A stretch of 64,000 nucleotides of DNA from contig NZ_KI421507.1 in assembly GCF_000473205.1 (NCBI RefSeq), positions 1,628,729 to 1,692,728 on the forward strand, written 5' to 3'. A program made the position numbers and the translations under genes. This DNA comes from Pseudophaeobacter arcticus DSM 23566 (GTDB lineage: Bacteria; Pseudomonadota; Alphaproteobacteria; Rhodobacterales; Rhodobacteraceae). Under the pieces are notes generated by a model. It saw only the letters and a list, made by a program, of their open reading frames with translations. It ran no database searches and had not been told where the DNA came from. This document shows, one piece after another, positions 44,053 to 53,181 of the stretch (the stretch's first letter is position 1; each line of letters begins with the position of its first letter).

Positions 44053-44209
44053 CCCTTGCGGAGGCCGCGATCCTGGCCTATACGCGCGCCATCAAACCCG
44101 CAGGTGGGGTTTGGCCTGTCTGGGGGAGAAATCCCCAAATGGGCCGCCGGTTGGAGCATTTGCTCTGAACCCCCACCGAGGACTGAAACCGGAAACAAGG
44201 AATACTAGC

Positions 44210-44965
44210 ATGGCTCTTCCCGAGTTCACCATGCGCCAGCTGCTGGAAGCAGGCGTACACTTTGGTCACCAGACACAGCGCTGGAACCCTCGCATGGCAC
44301 CCTATATCTATGGTGCACGCAACGGCATCCACATCATGGACCTGACACAGACTGTTCCTATGCTGGACCAGGCGCTGCAGATCGTCCGTGACACCGTTGC
44401 CAAGGGCGGCCGCGTTCTTTTTGTTGGTACCAAGCGTCAGGCCGCAGGCCCCATCGCCGAAGCCGCTGAAAAATCCGCTCAGTACTTCATGAACCACCGC
44501 TGGCTCGGCGGCACCTTGACCAACTGGAAAACCGTTTCCCAGTCGATCAAGCGTCTGAACGAGATCGACGAGAAGCTCGAAGGTGGCGCCGAAGGCCTCA
44601 CCAAGAAAGAGCGTCTGGGCATGGAACGTGACCAGCAGAAGCTGCAGGCGTCATTGGGCGGTATCGCCGAAATGGGCGGTGTTCCTGACCTGCTCTTCGT
44701 CATCGACGTGAAAAAAGAAGCGCTGGCCATCGCCGAAGCCAAAAAACTGGGCATCCCGGTTGTGGCGATCGTCGACACCAACTGCTCCCCTGATGGCGTT
44801 GATTTTGTGATCCCAGGCAACGATGATGCATCGCGCGCCATCTCCCTGTACTGTGACCTGATTGCACGTGCTGCACTGGACGGCATGTCCGCTCAGCTGG
44901 GCGCTGCCGGTGTTGACCTGGGCGCTCTGGAAGATGCGCCTGTAGAAGAAGCTGTTGCTGAATAA
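44210..44965 (+). CDS. rpsB: 30S ribosomal protein S2
   Basis: This 251-residue protein starts at ATG 44210 ([20 protein letters not shown]). Conserved parts are [29 protein letters not shown], the [13 protein letters not shown] loop, and [20 protein letters not shown]. Longer frame upstream is not S2. The ~150-base leader from the olsA end may hold the promoter and autoregulatory site; no consensus recognised. Followed by tsf as in most bacteria. Confidence 0.97.
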   Translation: MALPEFTMRQLLEAGVHFGHQTQRWNPRMAPYIYGARNGIHIMDLTQTVPMLDQALQIVRDTVAKGGRVLFVGTKRQAAGPIAEAAEKSAQYFMNHRWLGGTLTNWKTVSQSIKRLNEIDEKLEGGAEGLTKKERLGMERDQQKLQASLGGIAEMGGVPDLLFVIDVKKEALAIAEAKKLGIPVVAIVDTNCSPDGVDFVIPGNDDASRAISLYCDLIARAALDGMSAQLGAAGVDLGALEDAPVEEAVAE

Positions 44966-45055
44966 GCACCTGCCGACGCTACCTGTCACAGATTTGACAT
45001 GCGGGGCAGGCTATCACCTGCCCCAATTCCGTTTTGATTTGAGGAGAGCCTAAAG

Positions 45056-45931
45056 ATGGCAATCACAGCTGCACTCGTTAAAGAACTGCGCGACTCCACC
45101 GGCGCCGGCATGATGGACGCCAAAAAAGCGCTGACCGAAACCAATGGCGACATGGACGCCGCCGTTGACTGGCTGCGCACCAAAGGTCTGGCCAAAGCGG
45201 CCAAAAAATCCGGTCGTACCGCAGCAGAAGGCCTGGTGGCCGTTGTTGTTGAAGGCAGCAAAGGTGTTGCGGTTGAGGTGAACTCCGAAACCGACTTTGT
45301 TGGCAAGAACGCCGAATTCCAGGAAATGGTTGGCGGTATCGCCAAGGCAGCCCTGGGTGTTTCCGATGTTGACGCGCTGAAAGCCGCTGACATGGGCGGC
45401 AAGACCGTTGAATCCGTCATCACCGACAAGATCGCCACCATTGGTGAAAACATGTCCGTGCGCCGCATGGCCGTGCTGGAAGGTGAAACCGTGATTTCTT
45501 ATGTCCACAATGCCGCAACTGCCGGCATGGGCAAAATCGGCGTCTTGGTTGCAATGACCGGTGGCAACGAAGCCTTTGGCAAACAGGTTGCAATGCACAT
45601 TGCCGCCGTGAACCCTGCCGCACTTTCCGAAGCTGACCTGGACGCGTCGGTTGTTGAGAAAGAAAAGCAGGTTCAGATGGATATCGCTCGCGAATCCGGC
45701 AAGCCCGAAGCCGTCATCGAAAAGATGATCGTTGGTCGCATGAAGAAGTTTGTTGCTGAGTCCACTCTGCTCAACCAAGCCTTTGTTGTGAACCCCGACC
45801 TGACCGTTGAAGCCGCAGCAAAAGAAGCTGGCGCGACTATCACCGGTTTTGTCCGTCTGGAAGTTGGCGAAGGCATCGAAGTCGAAAAAGAAGACTTCGC
45901 AGCTGAAGTTGCAAAAGCCGCCAAAGGCTGA
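45056..45931 (+). CDS. tsf: Elongation factor Ts
   Basis: This 291-residue guanine-nucleotide exchange factor for EF-Tu begins [20 protein letters not shown], with the TDF motif ([11 protein letters not shown]) that contacts EF-Tu. The dimerisation domain and C-terminal module are complete. A gap of 90 bases after rpsB contains a GAGGAG ribosome site. A terminator follows. Confidence 0.97.
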   Translation: MAITAALVKELRDSTGAGMMDAKKALTETNGDMDAAVDWLRTKGLAKAAKKSGRTAAEGLVAVVVEGSKGVAVEVNSETDFVGKNAEFQEMVGGIAKAALGVSDVDALKAADMGGKTVESVITDKIATIGENMSVRRMAVLEGETVISYVHNAATAGMGKIGVLVAMTGGNEAFGKQVAMHIAAVNPAALSEADLDASVVEKEKQVQMDIARESGKPEAVIEKMIVGRMKKFVAESTLLNQAFVVNPDLTVEAAAKEAGATITGFVRLEVGEGIEVEKEDFAAEVAKAAKG

Positions 45932-45958
45932 GCTTTTTCAAAACAACTCAGATTAGAG

Positions 45959-45988
45959 GGGCTGACGGTTTTCCGTCGGCCCTTTTTT
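45959..45988 (+). terminator. Terminator after rpsB-tsf
   Basis: GGGCTGACGG pairs with CCGTCGGCCC (one G-U) around TTTT, then six T. Confidence 0.9.
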
Positions 45989-46482
45989 GTTCTGCCACGC
46001 GACCAACAGGCCGTTCTGATGCGGTGCGCAAATAGACTGGGGCTGGAACCGCCGGGAATGGCAGTAAACCCCAGGAACCGAGCTGGAAAAAAGGCCAGAG
46101 TTCCAGGCGCCGGGGCTTCCCCGCAGCCTAAAGCCACGGCGCCAACGACGATGTTAGGGGCTAGTATCCGGGGGGCAGGGATGTCGAGAGGCCCCATTGA
46201 TGGGGATGATGGGGCCCCTCTTTCAAACGGCACTGGCGTGGATAAATACACACCAGACACCGGACAGGTCTGAGAGCCTTGTTATCGCAAGGGTCGTTTC
46301 CCATAGTTCCCAGGCCAAAGCCACCACTCACGGAACTCCGACACATTGCCCCAGTTTGCAACACAAGTGTAGTAGTGTTTTCCATACCCGATAGACGGAA
46401 GCTGCCCTAGGGGAAGTCTCTCCTAAAGGGCGAGGATTATTTGGTTTTTAGCCAGCACCCCCCCGGTTGCGGGTAAGGTTTT
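45989..46482. other. Gene-free gap between tsf and luxR-type gene
   Basis: No coding sequence is convincing. A GAGGCCCCAT/ATGGGGCCCCTC imperfect hairpin lies near 46189-46221, followed by TTTC. It could serve as a terminator for transcripts from the right or be part of an unannotated RNA. Confidence 0.35.
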
Positions 46483-47238
46483 TCAGGTTTCGAGGATATA
46501 CATCTGATTTTGCAAGGCGGCTTTTAGCACCGCTTGGGCGCTGGTTTCCACCGACAGCGAGGCGCGCGCCAGTCGCAGGTGTTTTTCGACCGTGGCCGAG
46601 GTGAGCCCCATGAGCAGCGCAATATCCTGGGTGGTCTTGCCGTCCCCGACCCACTCCAGTGCTTCGCGCTGCCGGTTGGTCAGGCCGCGATTCGGCGGAT
46701 CATAGGGCAAAGTCAGGATCTTGAGATGAACCACATTGTTCATCAAGACGATGTCTTCTCCGTGCTCTTTCCACATCTCGTCCAGTTCGCTTTGGCAGCT
46801 TCCAGGCTTGGCGGCCAGGGAGATTGCCCCTTTGTAGCGTTTGGAGGCAGAGAAAAAGCTGATCGTATATCCGGCTGTCAGCTGCATACGTTCGTTGAAT
46901 TCAATCACCTGTTTAGAGGCCGGGCCCAACTGGCCATTGTTCAGCAGTTCGCGGATGATCTTCCAACTGCAAGCGCCTTCATTCTCCAGCGCCCAGAGCA
47001 CCATCGGCGCCTGGCGGTAGAGGCCCTGATGCAGGAACCCCGAGATGTATTTCTGATCGTGATTGGTCAAAATGACAAAATCGTCGGGATCCCCCAACGA
47101 GGTTTCGGTTTTGAACCGGGTATAGCCGTAGATCAGGCGGTCAAACCCATATTCGGCCATCTTCACGACATGGGCATGCCACAGCTCCTCAAGGCTTTTT
47201 GCGCCAGAAACAAAATGAAGATATTCCAATATTGTCAT
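46483..47238 (-). CDS. LuxR family transcriptional regulator, autoinducer-binding type
   Basis: This 251-residue protein has an N-terminal autoinducer-binding-like domain (about 1-170; GFDRLIYGYTRF, then DPDDFVILTNHDQKYISGFL) and a C-terminal GerE helix-turn-helix (GLTNRQREALEWVGDGKTTQ, then VEKHLRLARASLSVETSAQA). No luxI gene is in the window, so it is a solo LuxR. It starts inside the stop of aroQ (one-base overlap), so it is co-translated with a shikimate-pathway enzyme. The key acyl-homoserine-lactone pocket residues (W, Y, D, W) are only partly kept, so another ligand is possible. Confidence 0.85.
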   Translation of the reverse strand: MTILEYLHFVSGAKSLEELWHAHVVKMAEYGFDRLIYGYTRFKTETSLGDPDDFVILTNHDQKYISGFLHQGLYRQAPMVLWALENEGACSWKIIRELLNNGQLGPASKQVIEFNERMQLTAGYTISFFSASKRYKGAISLAAKPGSCQSELDEMWKEHGEDIVLMNNVVHLKILTLPYDPPNRGLTNRQREALEWVGDGKTTQDIALLMGLTSATVEKHLRLARASLSVETSAQAVLKAALQNQMYILET

Positions 47239-47690
47239 CAGCTTACATCGCTTGATTGAGTCAGCTTTTGTACCAAAGCATCAATCGCCATCAAATAGCC
47301 CTGCGTGCCAAATCCACATATCTGGCCGATTGCGGCCCGGGCGATATAGGACTGGTGGCGAAACACCTCGCGGGCATGGATATTGGACAGATGCACCTCA
47401 ACGGTTGGGATCTCAACCGAGTAGATGGCATCCATCAAGGCGACAGAAGTATGGGTATATGCGCCAGCATTCAGAACAATTCCCACATGTTGGCCACGGG
47501 CCGCATGAATGGCGTCCAGCAAAACCCCTTCGTGGTTCGATTGCAGACACTGCACCTGAAACCCCAATTTCTTTGCATGTTCAATGCAGCTGTTTTCCAG
47601 CATGTCCAGGGTTTCGGCCCCGTAGACTTCGGGTTGCCGGGTTCCAAGCAGGTTGAGATTTGGACCGTTCAGTATCAATAAGCTGTGCAT
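47238..47690 (-). CDS. aroQ: Type II 3-dehydroquinate dehydratase
   Basis: This 150-residue enzyme (from ATG 47690) removes water from 3-dehydroquinate; type II enzymes form dodecamers. Motifs: LLILNGPNLNLLGTRQPEVY (residues 3-22, with active-site Tyr), CLQSNHEGVLLDAIHAARG, LNAGAYTHTSVALMDAI, and VEVHLSNIHAREVFRHQSYI. Size is normal. The stop overlaps the LuxR start (TGATG), an unusual partner for a housekeeping enzyme; this copy may therefore serve aromatic catabolism or be regulated by quorum signals. AroQ is present elsewhere in most roseobacters or may be the only copy; unknown. Confidence 0.93.
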   Translation of the reverse strand: MHSLLILNGPNLNLLGTRQPEVYGAETLDMLENSCIEHAKKLGFQVQCLQSNHEGVLLDAIHAARGQHVGIVLNAGAYTHTSVALMDAIYSVEIPTVEVHLSNIHAREVFRHQSYIARAAIGQICGFGTQGYLMAIDALVQKLTQSSDVS

Positions 47691-47853
47691 TACATATCCC
47701 CCACTTTTCAGGTTTAAGATTAAACGGCAGCTTTGCACAGGGATAGCGAAACCGGAGAGCGCGGTTTTACGTGTAGTATGTTGCGAATATCGCACGAAAA
47801 AAGGCAAGCGCCCAAACTGGCCGCCTGCCTAAATCTCTGCCCGTCTGGCGGGC

Positions 47854-48849
47854 CTAGCTGTTGGTCAGCACAACTTTACCCATCACCCGTCTGTCCTGCA
47901 TCATCTCCAGCGCCTTTGCCGCCTCTGTCATTGGCAAGACGTCACAGATCTGCGGCTTGATCTTTCCTGAACCATAAAGCGCCTGGAGCTCGGCCATATT
48001 CTCGGCATGGCCCTTGGGGTCACGAAAAACCGAAGCGCCCCAGAACACGCCACGAATGTCGCAGCCCTTGAGCAAAGGCAGGTTCAGCGGAATTTCGGGG
48101 ATGCCCGCAGGGAAGCCGACAACCAGGTACCGGCCCAGCCAGGCCATGGTTCGCAGCGCCGGTTCCGCATAGTTTCCGCCCACCGCGTCATAGACGACAT
48201 CGACTCCAGATTTGCCGGACAGCTCTTTGATATTATTTGAAAAATCCTTTTGCTCATCACGGCTCATATCGCGACTGTAGACCAGCGTTTCATCGGCACC
48301 GATCTTTTTGCAAAAGGCTGCTTTTTCGGCTGAGGACACAGCCGCAATGACCTTTGCGCCCATGGATTTACCCAGCTCAATGGCCGCAGCACCAACGCCG
48401 CCGGCAGCGCCCAAAATCAGCAGGGTTTCCCCCGGTTTCAGCTCTGCGCGGTCTTTGAGGGCATGATAGGAGGTGCCATAGGTGAAGACAAAGCCGGCAG
48501 CATCTTCAAACGGCATCGCTTCCGGAAATTTGACGGCCTGATTTGCCGCCATACAGATCTGCGTGGCAAAGCCCCCATGGCCGGTCAAGGCCAGCACCCG
48601 GTCGCCAATTTCATATCCGCTGACACCCTCGCCAAGGGCAGTCACCACGCCGGAAATCTCTCCACCTGGGGCAAAGGGGCGCGCAGGCTTCATCTGATAG
48701 AGATCGCGAATGATCAGCGTGTCAGGAAAGTTGACGCCGGCGGCGCGAATTTCAACCAGCAACTCGCCTTTGCCGGGGCTAAGGTCCGGCTGTTCAGTCC
48801 AGACAAGCGTTTGGGGTCCACCGGGGGTGGTGCTGAGCATAGATTTCAT
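47854..48849 (-). CDS. NADPH:quinone oxidoreductase family (zinc-independent MDR)
   Basis: This 331-residue protein starts at ATG 48849 with AAGGA upstream. It belongs to the medium-chain reductase superfamily: GEISGVVTALGEGVSGYEIG, then the dinucleotide site LILGAAGGVGAAAIELGKSM. No catalytic or structural zinc Cys cluster is seen, as in the quinone reductase/enoyl reductase branch. It is divergent from the acyl-CoA dehydrogenase cluster (170 bases). It may act as an enoyl-CoA or quinone reductase in that pathway; substrate not readable. Confidence 0.85.
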   Translation of the reverse strand: MKSMLSTTPGGPQTLVWTEQPDLSPGKGELLVEIRAAGVNFPDTLIIRDLYQMKPARPFAPGGEISGVVTALGEGVSGYEIGDRVLALTGHGGFATQICMAANQAVKFPEAMPFEDAAGFVFTYGTSYHALKDRAELKPGETLLILGAAGGVGAAAIELGKSMGAKVIAAVSSAEKAAFCKKIGADETLVYSRDMSRDEQKDFSNNIKELSGKSGVDVVYDAVGGNYAEPALRTMAWLGRYLVVGFPAGIPEIPLNLPLLKGCDIRGVFWGASVFRDPKGHAENMAELQALYGSGKIKPQICDVLPMTEAAKALEMMQDRRVMGKVVLTNS

Positions 48850-48895
48850 ATTTTGTTCCTTCCGGCCGCCCGGTGGCTGACCCGTGTTTCTAAAA

Positions 48896-48959
48896 TTACG
48901 TAAAGTCTTCTGTCCCTCAGCCGCGTTGTCAATGGCATAGCGAAATGTAATTCTACATT
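48896..48959. promoter_or_regulatory. Two palindromes in the divergent promoter of the acyl-CoA cluster
   Basis: TTACGTAA (48896-48903) is a perfect 8-bp palindrome similar to cores of TetR/MerR regulators of acyl-CoA genes (LiuR, PsrA type). AATGTA-ATTC-TACATT (48944-48959) is a perfect inverted repeat. Either could be the operator for the divergent oxidoreductase and acyl-CoA dehydrogenase operons. Regulator not in the window. Confidence 0.5.
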
Positions 48960-49018
48960 GTGAAACCGCCAGAGGCCACGGGAGGCTCTGGAAGGCGGGA
49001 CTGAGGAGAAAGCACAAC

Positions 49019-50188
49019 ATGGGTCAAGGTGATGCGGGACGTGATCACGCCGAGTTTCGGCGCGAGGTCCGGGAATGGCTGGAGGCAAACTGCCCGCCAG
49101 AAATGCGTGATGGCGCAGGTGGTGAGGATGCGATCTGTTGGGGCGGGACCACTTGGGTCTTTACCTGCGAGGCGCAGAAGACCTGGCTGGACCGCTGTGC
49201 AGCACGTGGATTTACCGTGCCCACATGGCCAAAACCCTATGGCGGGGCGGGACTCAGCCGGGATGAAGACAAAATCCTGAAACAAGAGATGCAGGCCATT
49301 GGCGCGCGCTCTCCGCTGGATAGTTTTGGCATCTGGATGCTGGGCCCGGCGCTGTTGAAATTTGGCAGCGAAGAGCAGAAATTGCATTTTCTGCCCCCCA
49401 TTGCCCGCGGCGAAATCCGCTGGTGCCAGGGCTATTCCGAGCCCGGCGCGGGCTCTGATCTGGCGGGGGTACAGACCCATGCGGCAGATCAGGGCGATAC
49501 CTGGCTGGTCAATGGGCAAAAGATCTGGACCTCTTATGCGGATCGTGCCGATTGGATCTTTGCCCTGCTCAGAACCAATCGCGAGGCCAAGAAACATCTT
49601 GGTATTTCTTTTGTTCTTATGGATATGCGCAGCCCAGGAATTACCACACGTCCGATCCAATTGATCTCTGGTGCCTCGCCCTTTTGCGAGACCTTTTTTG
49701 AGGATGTCGAGGTGCCAAAACATCAGGTGGTTGGCACCATTGACCGGGGCTGGGATGTCGCCAAATACCTGCTGACCCATGAACGCGAGATGATCAGCAA
49801 TGGCGGCAATGTCATGGGATCAGGCCGTGCCCTGGGGGCGGTTCTCGCTGAAAGCGAAACAGGACAAAGCGATCCTGTGCTGCGCGGCGAGGCCATGCGG
49901 GCCGAAGTCGACAGCCTGGCGCTGGAGATGACGCTGGAGCGCTACAAGGACCAGGCCGAAGGCGGCCAGGGCGTTGGCGATGCCTCTGCCATGCTGAAAT
50001 ACATGGGAACCGAGCTGAACAAGCAACGGCTTGAACTGATCATGGCCGCCGATGGGGCCGATGCCCTGACCTGGGGAGACACGCCAGCCTCGTCCTGGCT
50101 GCGCACCAAGGCCAACTCGATCGAGGGCGGCACCTCCGAGGTGATGCTCTCCATTATCAGCCGTCGCATTTTGAACCTTCCAGGATAA
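49019..50188 (+). CDS. Acyl-CoA dehydrogenase, large-type partner with catalytic Glu
   Basis: This 389-residue protein begins at ATG 49019 with GAGGAGAAAG upstream. Features: the WPKPYGGAGLSRDEDKIL region, the flavin loop GYSEPGAGSDLAGVQT, and the C-terminal SIEGGTSEVMLSIISRRILN, where Glu is the likely base. It is related to FadE-type dehydrogenases of steroid- and branched-chain-degrading bacteria. A second, different dehydrogenase gene follows after five bases. Such adjacent unequal pairs are known to form alpha2-beta2 enzymes in actinobacterial steroid degradation, a plausible model here. Substrate unknown. Confidence 0.85.
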   Translation: MGQGDAGRDHAEFRREVREWLEANCPPEMRDGAGGEDAICWGGTTWVFTCEAQKTWLDRCAARGFTVPTWPKPYGGAGLSRDEDKILKQEMQAIGARSPLDSFGIWMLGPALLKFGSEEQKLHFLPPIARGEIRWCQGYSEPGAGSDLAGVQTHAADQGDTWLVNGQKIWTSYADRADWIFALLRTNREAKKHLGISFVLMDMRSPGITTRPIQLISGASPFCETFFEDVEVPKHQVVGTIDRGWDVAKYLLTHEREMISNGGNVMGSGRALGAVLAESETGQSDPVLRGEAMRAEVDSLALEMTLERYKDQAEGGQGVGDASAMLKYMGTELNKQRLELIMAADGADALTWGDTPASSWLRTKANSIEGGTSEVMLSIISRRILNLPG

Positions 50189-50193
50189 GAAAC

Positions 50194-51309
50194 ATGGCAA
50201 AACTCATTCAAACAGAGGAAGAAACCCTCTTGGCAGAGGCGGCCCATGGGTTCCTCTCCAAATCTGCCCCTGTGTCTCGTCTGCGCGAGATGCGCGATAG
50301 CGGTAAACACTCTGACCCAGAACTGTGGCAGGAAATGGTGGCGGCCGGCTGGGCCGGTGTGCTGGTTCCCGAAACCGCTGAGGGCTCTGACATGGGGCAC
50401 GCGGCGGCTCATGTACTGGCCCGCGAGATGGGCCGCAACCTGACTGTCAGCCCGTTTCTGAGCACCGCCGTCATGGCCGCAACCCTGCTGCGCCAATTCG
50501 GCGATGACAGTGCCACCAATAAACTGAAACAGATTGCGGTCGGCGGGCTCACCTATGCGCTGGCGCTGGATGAGACAGCAAAATTTTCGCCCGACCGGGT
50601 TGAACTAACGGCGGAAAGCCGTGGCAACGGCTATGTGTTGAACGGTAAAAAGCGTTTTGTTGTCGATGGGTGTGATGCTGACCGCATTCTGGTGTTGGCC
50701 AAAAGTGATGCGGGCCTGTGCCTGTTTGATCTGGCCAACAAAGCAAAGGGCCTGACCCAGAGCCCGCTGAAGATGATCGACAGCCGCGATGCTGCAGACC
50801 TGATATTTGACAATGTCGAGGTCTCAGGCGAGGCGCTGCTGGGTGAGGCCGGCGCAGGCTATGAATTGCTGAAACCCGCGCTAGAGGCCGGACAGGCTGC
50901 ACTGGCTGCCGAAACCACCGGGCTGGCCGAGGCGGCGTTTTCCCTGACCACCAATTACCTGAAAGAGCGCAAACAGTTTGGCATCACCATCGGCAGCTTT
51001 CAGGCGCTGCAGCACCGGGCGGCGCATCTGTGGTGCGAAATCGAGCTCACCCATTCCGCGGTGTTGAATGCCGGGCGTATTCTGGACGAAACTCCTGATC
51101 AGGCGACACTTGCGGTCTCGGTCGCCAAGGCGCGGGCAACGGATACGGCCCAGAAATCGGTTCAGGAAGGCGTGCAGATGCATGGCGGCATTGGCATGAC
51201 GGATGAATTCGACATGGGATTTTATATGAAACGCGCCCGTGTCGCAGCCGAATGGCTGGGGGACTATGGCTATCACGCAGGGCTTGTTGCCCAATTGCGC
51301 GGCTTCTAA
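50194..51309 (+). CDS. Acyl-CoA dehydrogenase, second partner without the usual C-terminal Glu motif
   Basis: This 371-residue protein shares the fold (N-terminal helical part, middle beta domain with KMIDSRDAADLIFDNVEV, C-terminal helices with EGVQMHGGIGMTDEFDMGFY). However, it lacks the YEG-T/S-E segment that carries the catalytic base in ordinary acyl-CoA dehydrogenases; the C terminus is RVAAEWLGDYGYHAGLVAQL. It may thus be the non-catalytic or FAD-sharing half of a heteromer with its neighbour, five bases upstream. It is followed by an SDR gene. Direct evidence for the dimer is absent. Confidence 0.82.
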   Translation: MAKLIQTEEETLLAEAAHGFLSKSAPVSRLREMRDSGKHSDPELWQEMVAAGWAGVLVPETAEGSDMGHAAAHVLAREMGRNLTVSPFLSTAVMAATLLRQFGDDSATNKLKQIAVGGLTYALALDETAKFSPDRVELTAESRGNGYVLNGKKRFVVDGCDADRILVLAKSDAGLCLFDLANKAKGLTQSPLKMIDSRDAADLIFDNVEVSGEALLGEAGAGYELLKPALEAGQAALAAETTGLAEAAFSLTTNYLKERKQFGITIGSFQALQHRAAHLWCEIELTHSAVLNAGRILDETPDQATLAVSVAKARATDTAQKSVQEGVQMHGGIGMTDEFDMGFYMKRARVAAEWLGDYGYHAGLVAQLRGF

Positions 51310-51321
51310 GGAGAGATTGAA

Positions 51322-52137
51322 ATGCAGGATCTGTTTACACTCAACGGCAAGACCGCGCTGATCACTGGTGGAGCAACGGGCATTGGCCGGATGGCGGCTG
51401 AAGCCATGGTCCGGGCTGGCGCCCGGGTCTTGATCGCCTCGCGCAAGGGCCATGCCTGCGAAGCCGTGGCACAGGAGCTGAACGCATTGGATGCGCCAGG
51501 ATCTGCCGAAGGCTTTGCCGGGGATGTCGGCACAGAAGAGGGTATCATCGCCCTGGTGGAAGAGGTTCAATCCCGCACAGAGCAACTTGATATTTTGATG
51601 AATAACTCAGGCATCACCTGGGGGGCAGAGCTAAAGGACTTCCCGCATCAGGCCTGGGAAAAGGTGATGAATGTCAATGTCACCGGCGTCTTTGACCTGA
51701 CCCGCCGTTTGCTGCCAATGCTGATCAAAAGCGGTGAGCTGGGAGATCCGGCGCGGGTCATCAATGTGGGCTCTGTCATGGGGGAAATCCCCATGGGGGA
51801 TGGTGCCTATAGCTATTCGGCCTCCAAGGCGGCTGTCATTCATATGTCCAAAGTTCTGGCCAAGGAACTGGCGCATAAGCAAGTCACGGTAAATGCACTG
51901 GCTCCTGGTCCCTTTGTGTCTAGGATGACCGCCTTTGCCACTGGCGACGAGGAGAAGCGGGAAAAGGTCGGCAAGGATGTTCCCCTTGGCCGGGTTGGCC
52001 GCTACGAAGATATCGCGGGCTCTGTTTTGTTTCTCAGCGGCAAGGGCGGCGCCTATGTAACCGGTTCGGTGGTGCCGATCTCTGGTGGTATCAACGTCAT
52101 GTCCGGTCAGAATATTTTTGCCAGCGCAATGGAGTAA
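51322..52137 (+). CDS. Short-chain dehydrogenase/reductase
   Basis: This 271-residue NAD(P)-dependent enzyme has the nucleotide motif TGGATGIGRMAA (residues 15-26), NNSGITW, and catalytic Tyr-Lys in YSYSASKAAVIHMSK, with the Ser in INVGSVMGE. GGEGI-type ending (VVPISGGINVM) is usual. It probably oxidises a hydroxyacyl-CoA or similar intermediate of the cluster. It starts 12 bases after the dehydrogenase stop. Confidence 0.88.
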   Translation: MQDLFTLNGKTALITGGATGIGRMAAEAMVRAGARVLIASRKGHACEAVAQELNALDAPGSAEGFAGDVGTEEGIIALVEEVQSRTEQLDILMNNSGITWGAELKDFPHQAWEKVMNVNVTGVFDLTRRLLPMLIKSGELGDPARVINVGSVMGEIPMGDGAYSYSASKAAVIHMSKVLAKELAHKQVTVNALAPGPFVSRMTAFATGDEEKREKVGKDVPLGRVGRYEDIAGSVLFLSGKGGAYVTGSVVPISGGINVMSGQNIFASAME

Positions 52138-52182
52138 TCAGGTTTGAAATGGCCTGCAATACTCTGAAATAAGGAAGAAAAT

Positions 52183-53178
52183 ATGTCTTCACCAAAACGA
52201 CATCTCCCAAAGGCGCTGCAAAACCTGCGCATCCCGCTGATCGGCTCGCCTTTGTTTATCATCTCGGTGCCGGAGCTGGTGATTGCCCAGTGCAAAGCGG
52301 GCATCGTGGGGGCCTTTCCGGCGCTGAACGCCCGCGAAGGCGAGGGGGATCCGATCCTGCTGGAGGCCTGGCTCAAGCAGATCACCGAAGAGCTGGATCG
52401 CCACAATCAGGACAACCCCGATCAGCCAGCCGCGCCCTTTGCCGTCAACCAGATTGTACACCGCTCAAACGCACGGCTTGAGCGTGACCTGGAGATCTGC
52501 AACCGCTGGAAGGTGCCAATCTGGATCACCTCGCTGGGCGCGCGCCCTGAGGTGAACGAGGCGGCGCATTCCTGTGGCGGCGTGGTGCTGCATGACGTGA
52601 TCAACAATACCTTCGCCAGGAAGGCGATCGAGAAGGGCGCTGACGGGCTGATTGCCGTGGCTGCCGGCGCTGGTGGTCATGCTGGCGAACAGTCTCCCTT
52701 TGCTTTGATCCGTGAAATCCGCAGCTGGTTTGATGGCCCCCTGGCGCTGTCTGGCGCGATTGCCAGCGGTGAAGCGCTGTTGGCGGCGCGCGCGTTGGGC
52801 GCTGATTTTGGCTATGCCGGCTCGCCATTTATTGCCACCCATGAGGCAAACGCCCAGCCGGGGTACAAGCAGATGATCGTCGATAGCACCGCCGAGGATA
52901 TTGTCTATTCATCGCTGTTTACAGGCGTTTGGGGGAACTACCTGAAGAAATCCATTTCTCAGTCAGGGCTGGACCCTGACAATCTACCCGAAGCGGATTC
53001 TTCCTCGATGAACTTTGGCAGCGGCTCTTCGAAACCAAAAGCCTGGAAAGAGATCTGGGGCTCTGGTCAGGGCATTGGCGACGTGAAATCTATCTGCTCT
53101 GCCGGGGAACTGGTTGATCGCATTGCAGCAGAATATCAAGCCGCAGGAACCAGACTGGCAGCAGAGTTCAGCGGCTGA
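52183..53178 (+). CDS. Nitronate monooxygenase family flavoprotein
   Basis: This 331-residue FMN protein of the 2-nitropropane dioxygenase/FabK-like TIM barrel family shows PLIGSPLFIISVPELVIAQC, the loop IAVAAGAGGHAGEQSPFALI, and LALSGAIASGEALLAARALG, which bind FMN phosphate. Family members oxidise alkyl nitronates or, in other branches, reduce enoyl thioesters. Being in an acyl-CoA cluster, an enoyl-reductase-like role cannot be excluded. Start ATG 52183 with AAGGAAG upstream. Confidence 0.82.
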   Translation: MSSPKRHLPKALQNLRIPLIGSPLFIISVPELVIAQCKAGIVGAFPALNAREGEGDPILLEAWLKQITEELDRHNQDNPDQPAAPFAVNQIVHRSNARLERDLEICNRWKVPIWITSLGARPEVNEAAHSCGGVVLHDVINNTFARKAIEKGADGLIAVAAGAGGHAGEQSPFALIREIRSWFDGPLALSGAIASGEALLAARALGADFGYAGSPFIATHEANAQPGYKQMIVDSTAEDIVYSSLFTGVWGNYLKKSISQSGLDPDNLPEADSSSMNFGSGSSKPKAWKEIWGSGQGIGDVKSICSAGELVDRIAAEYQAAGTRLAAEFSG

Positions 53179-53181
53179 CCA

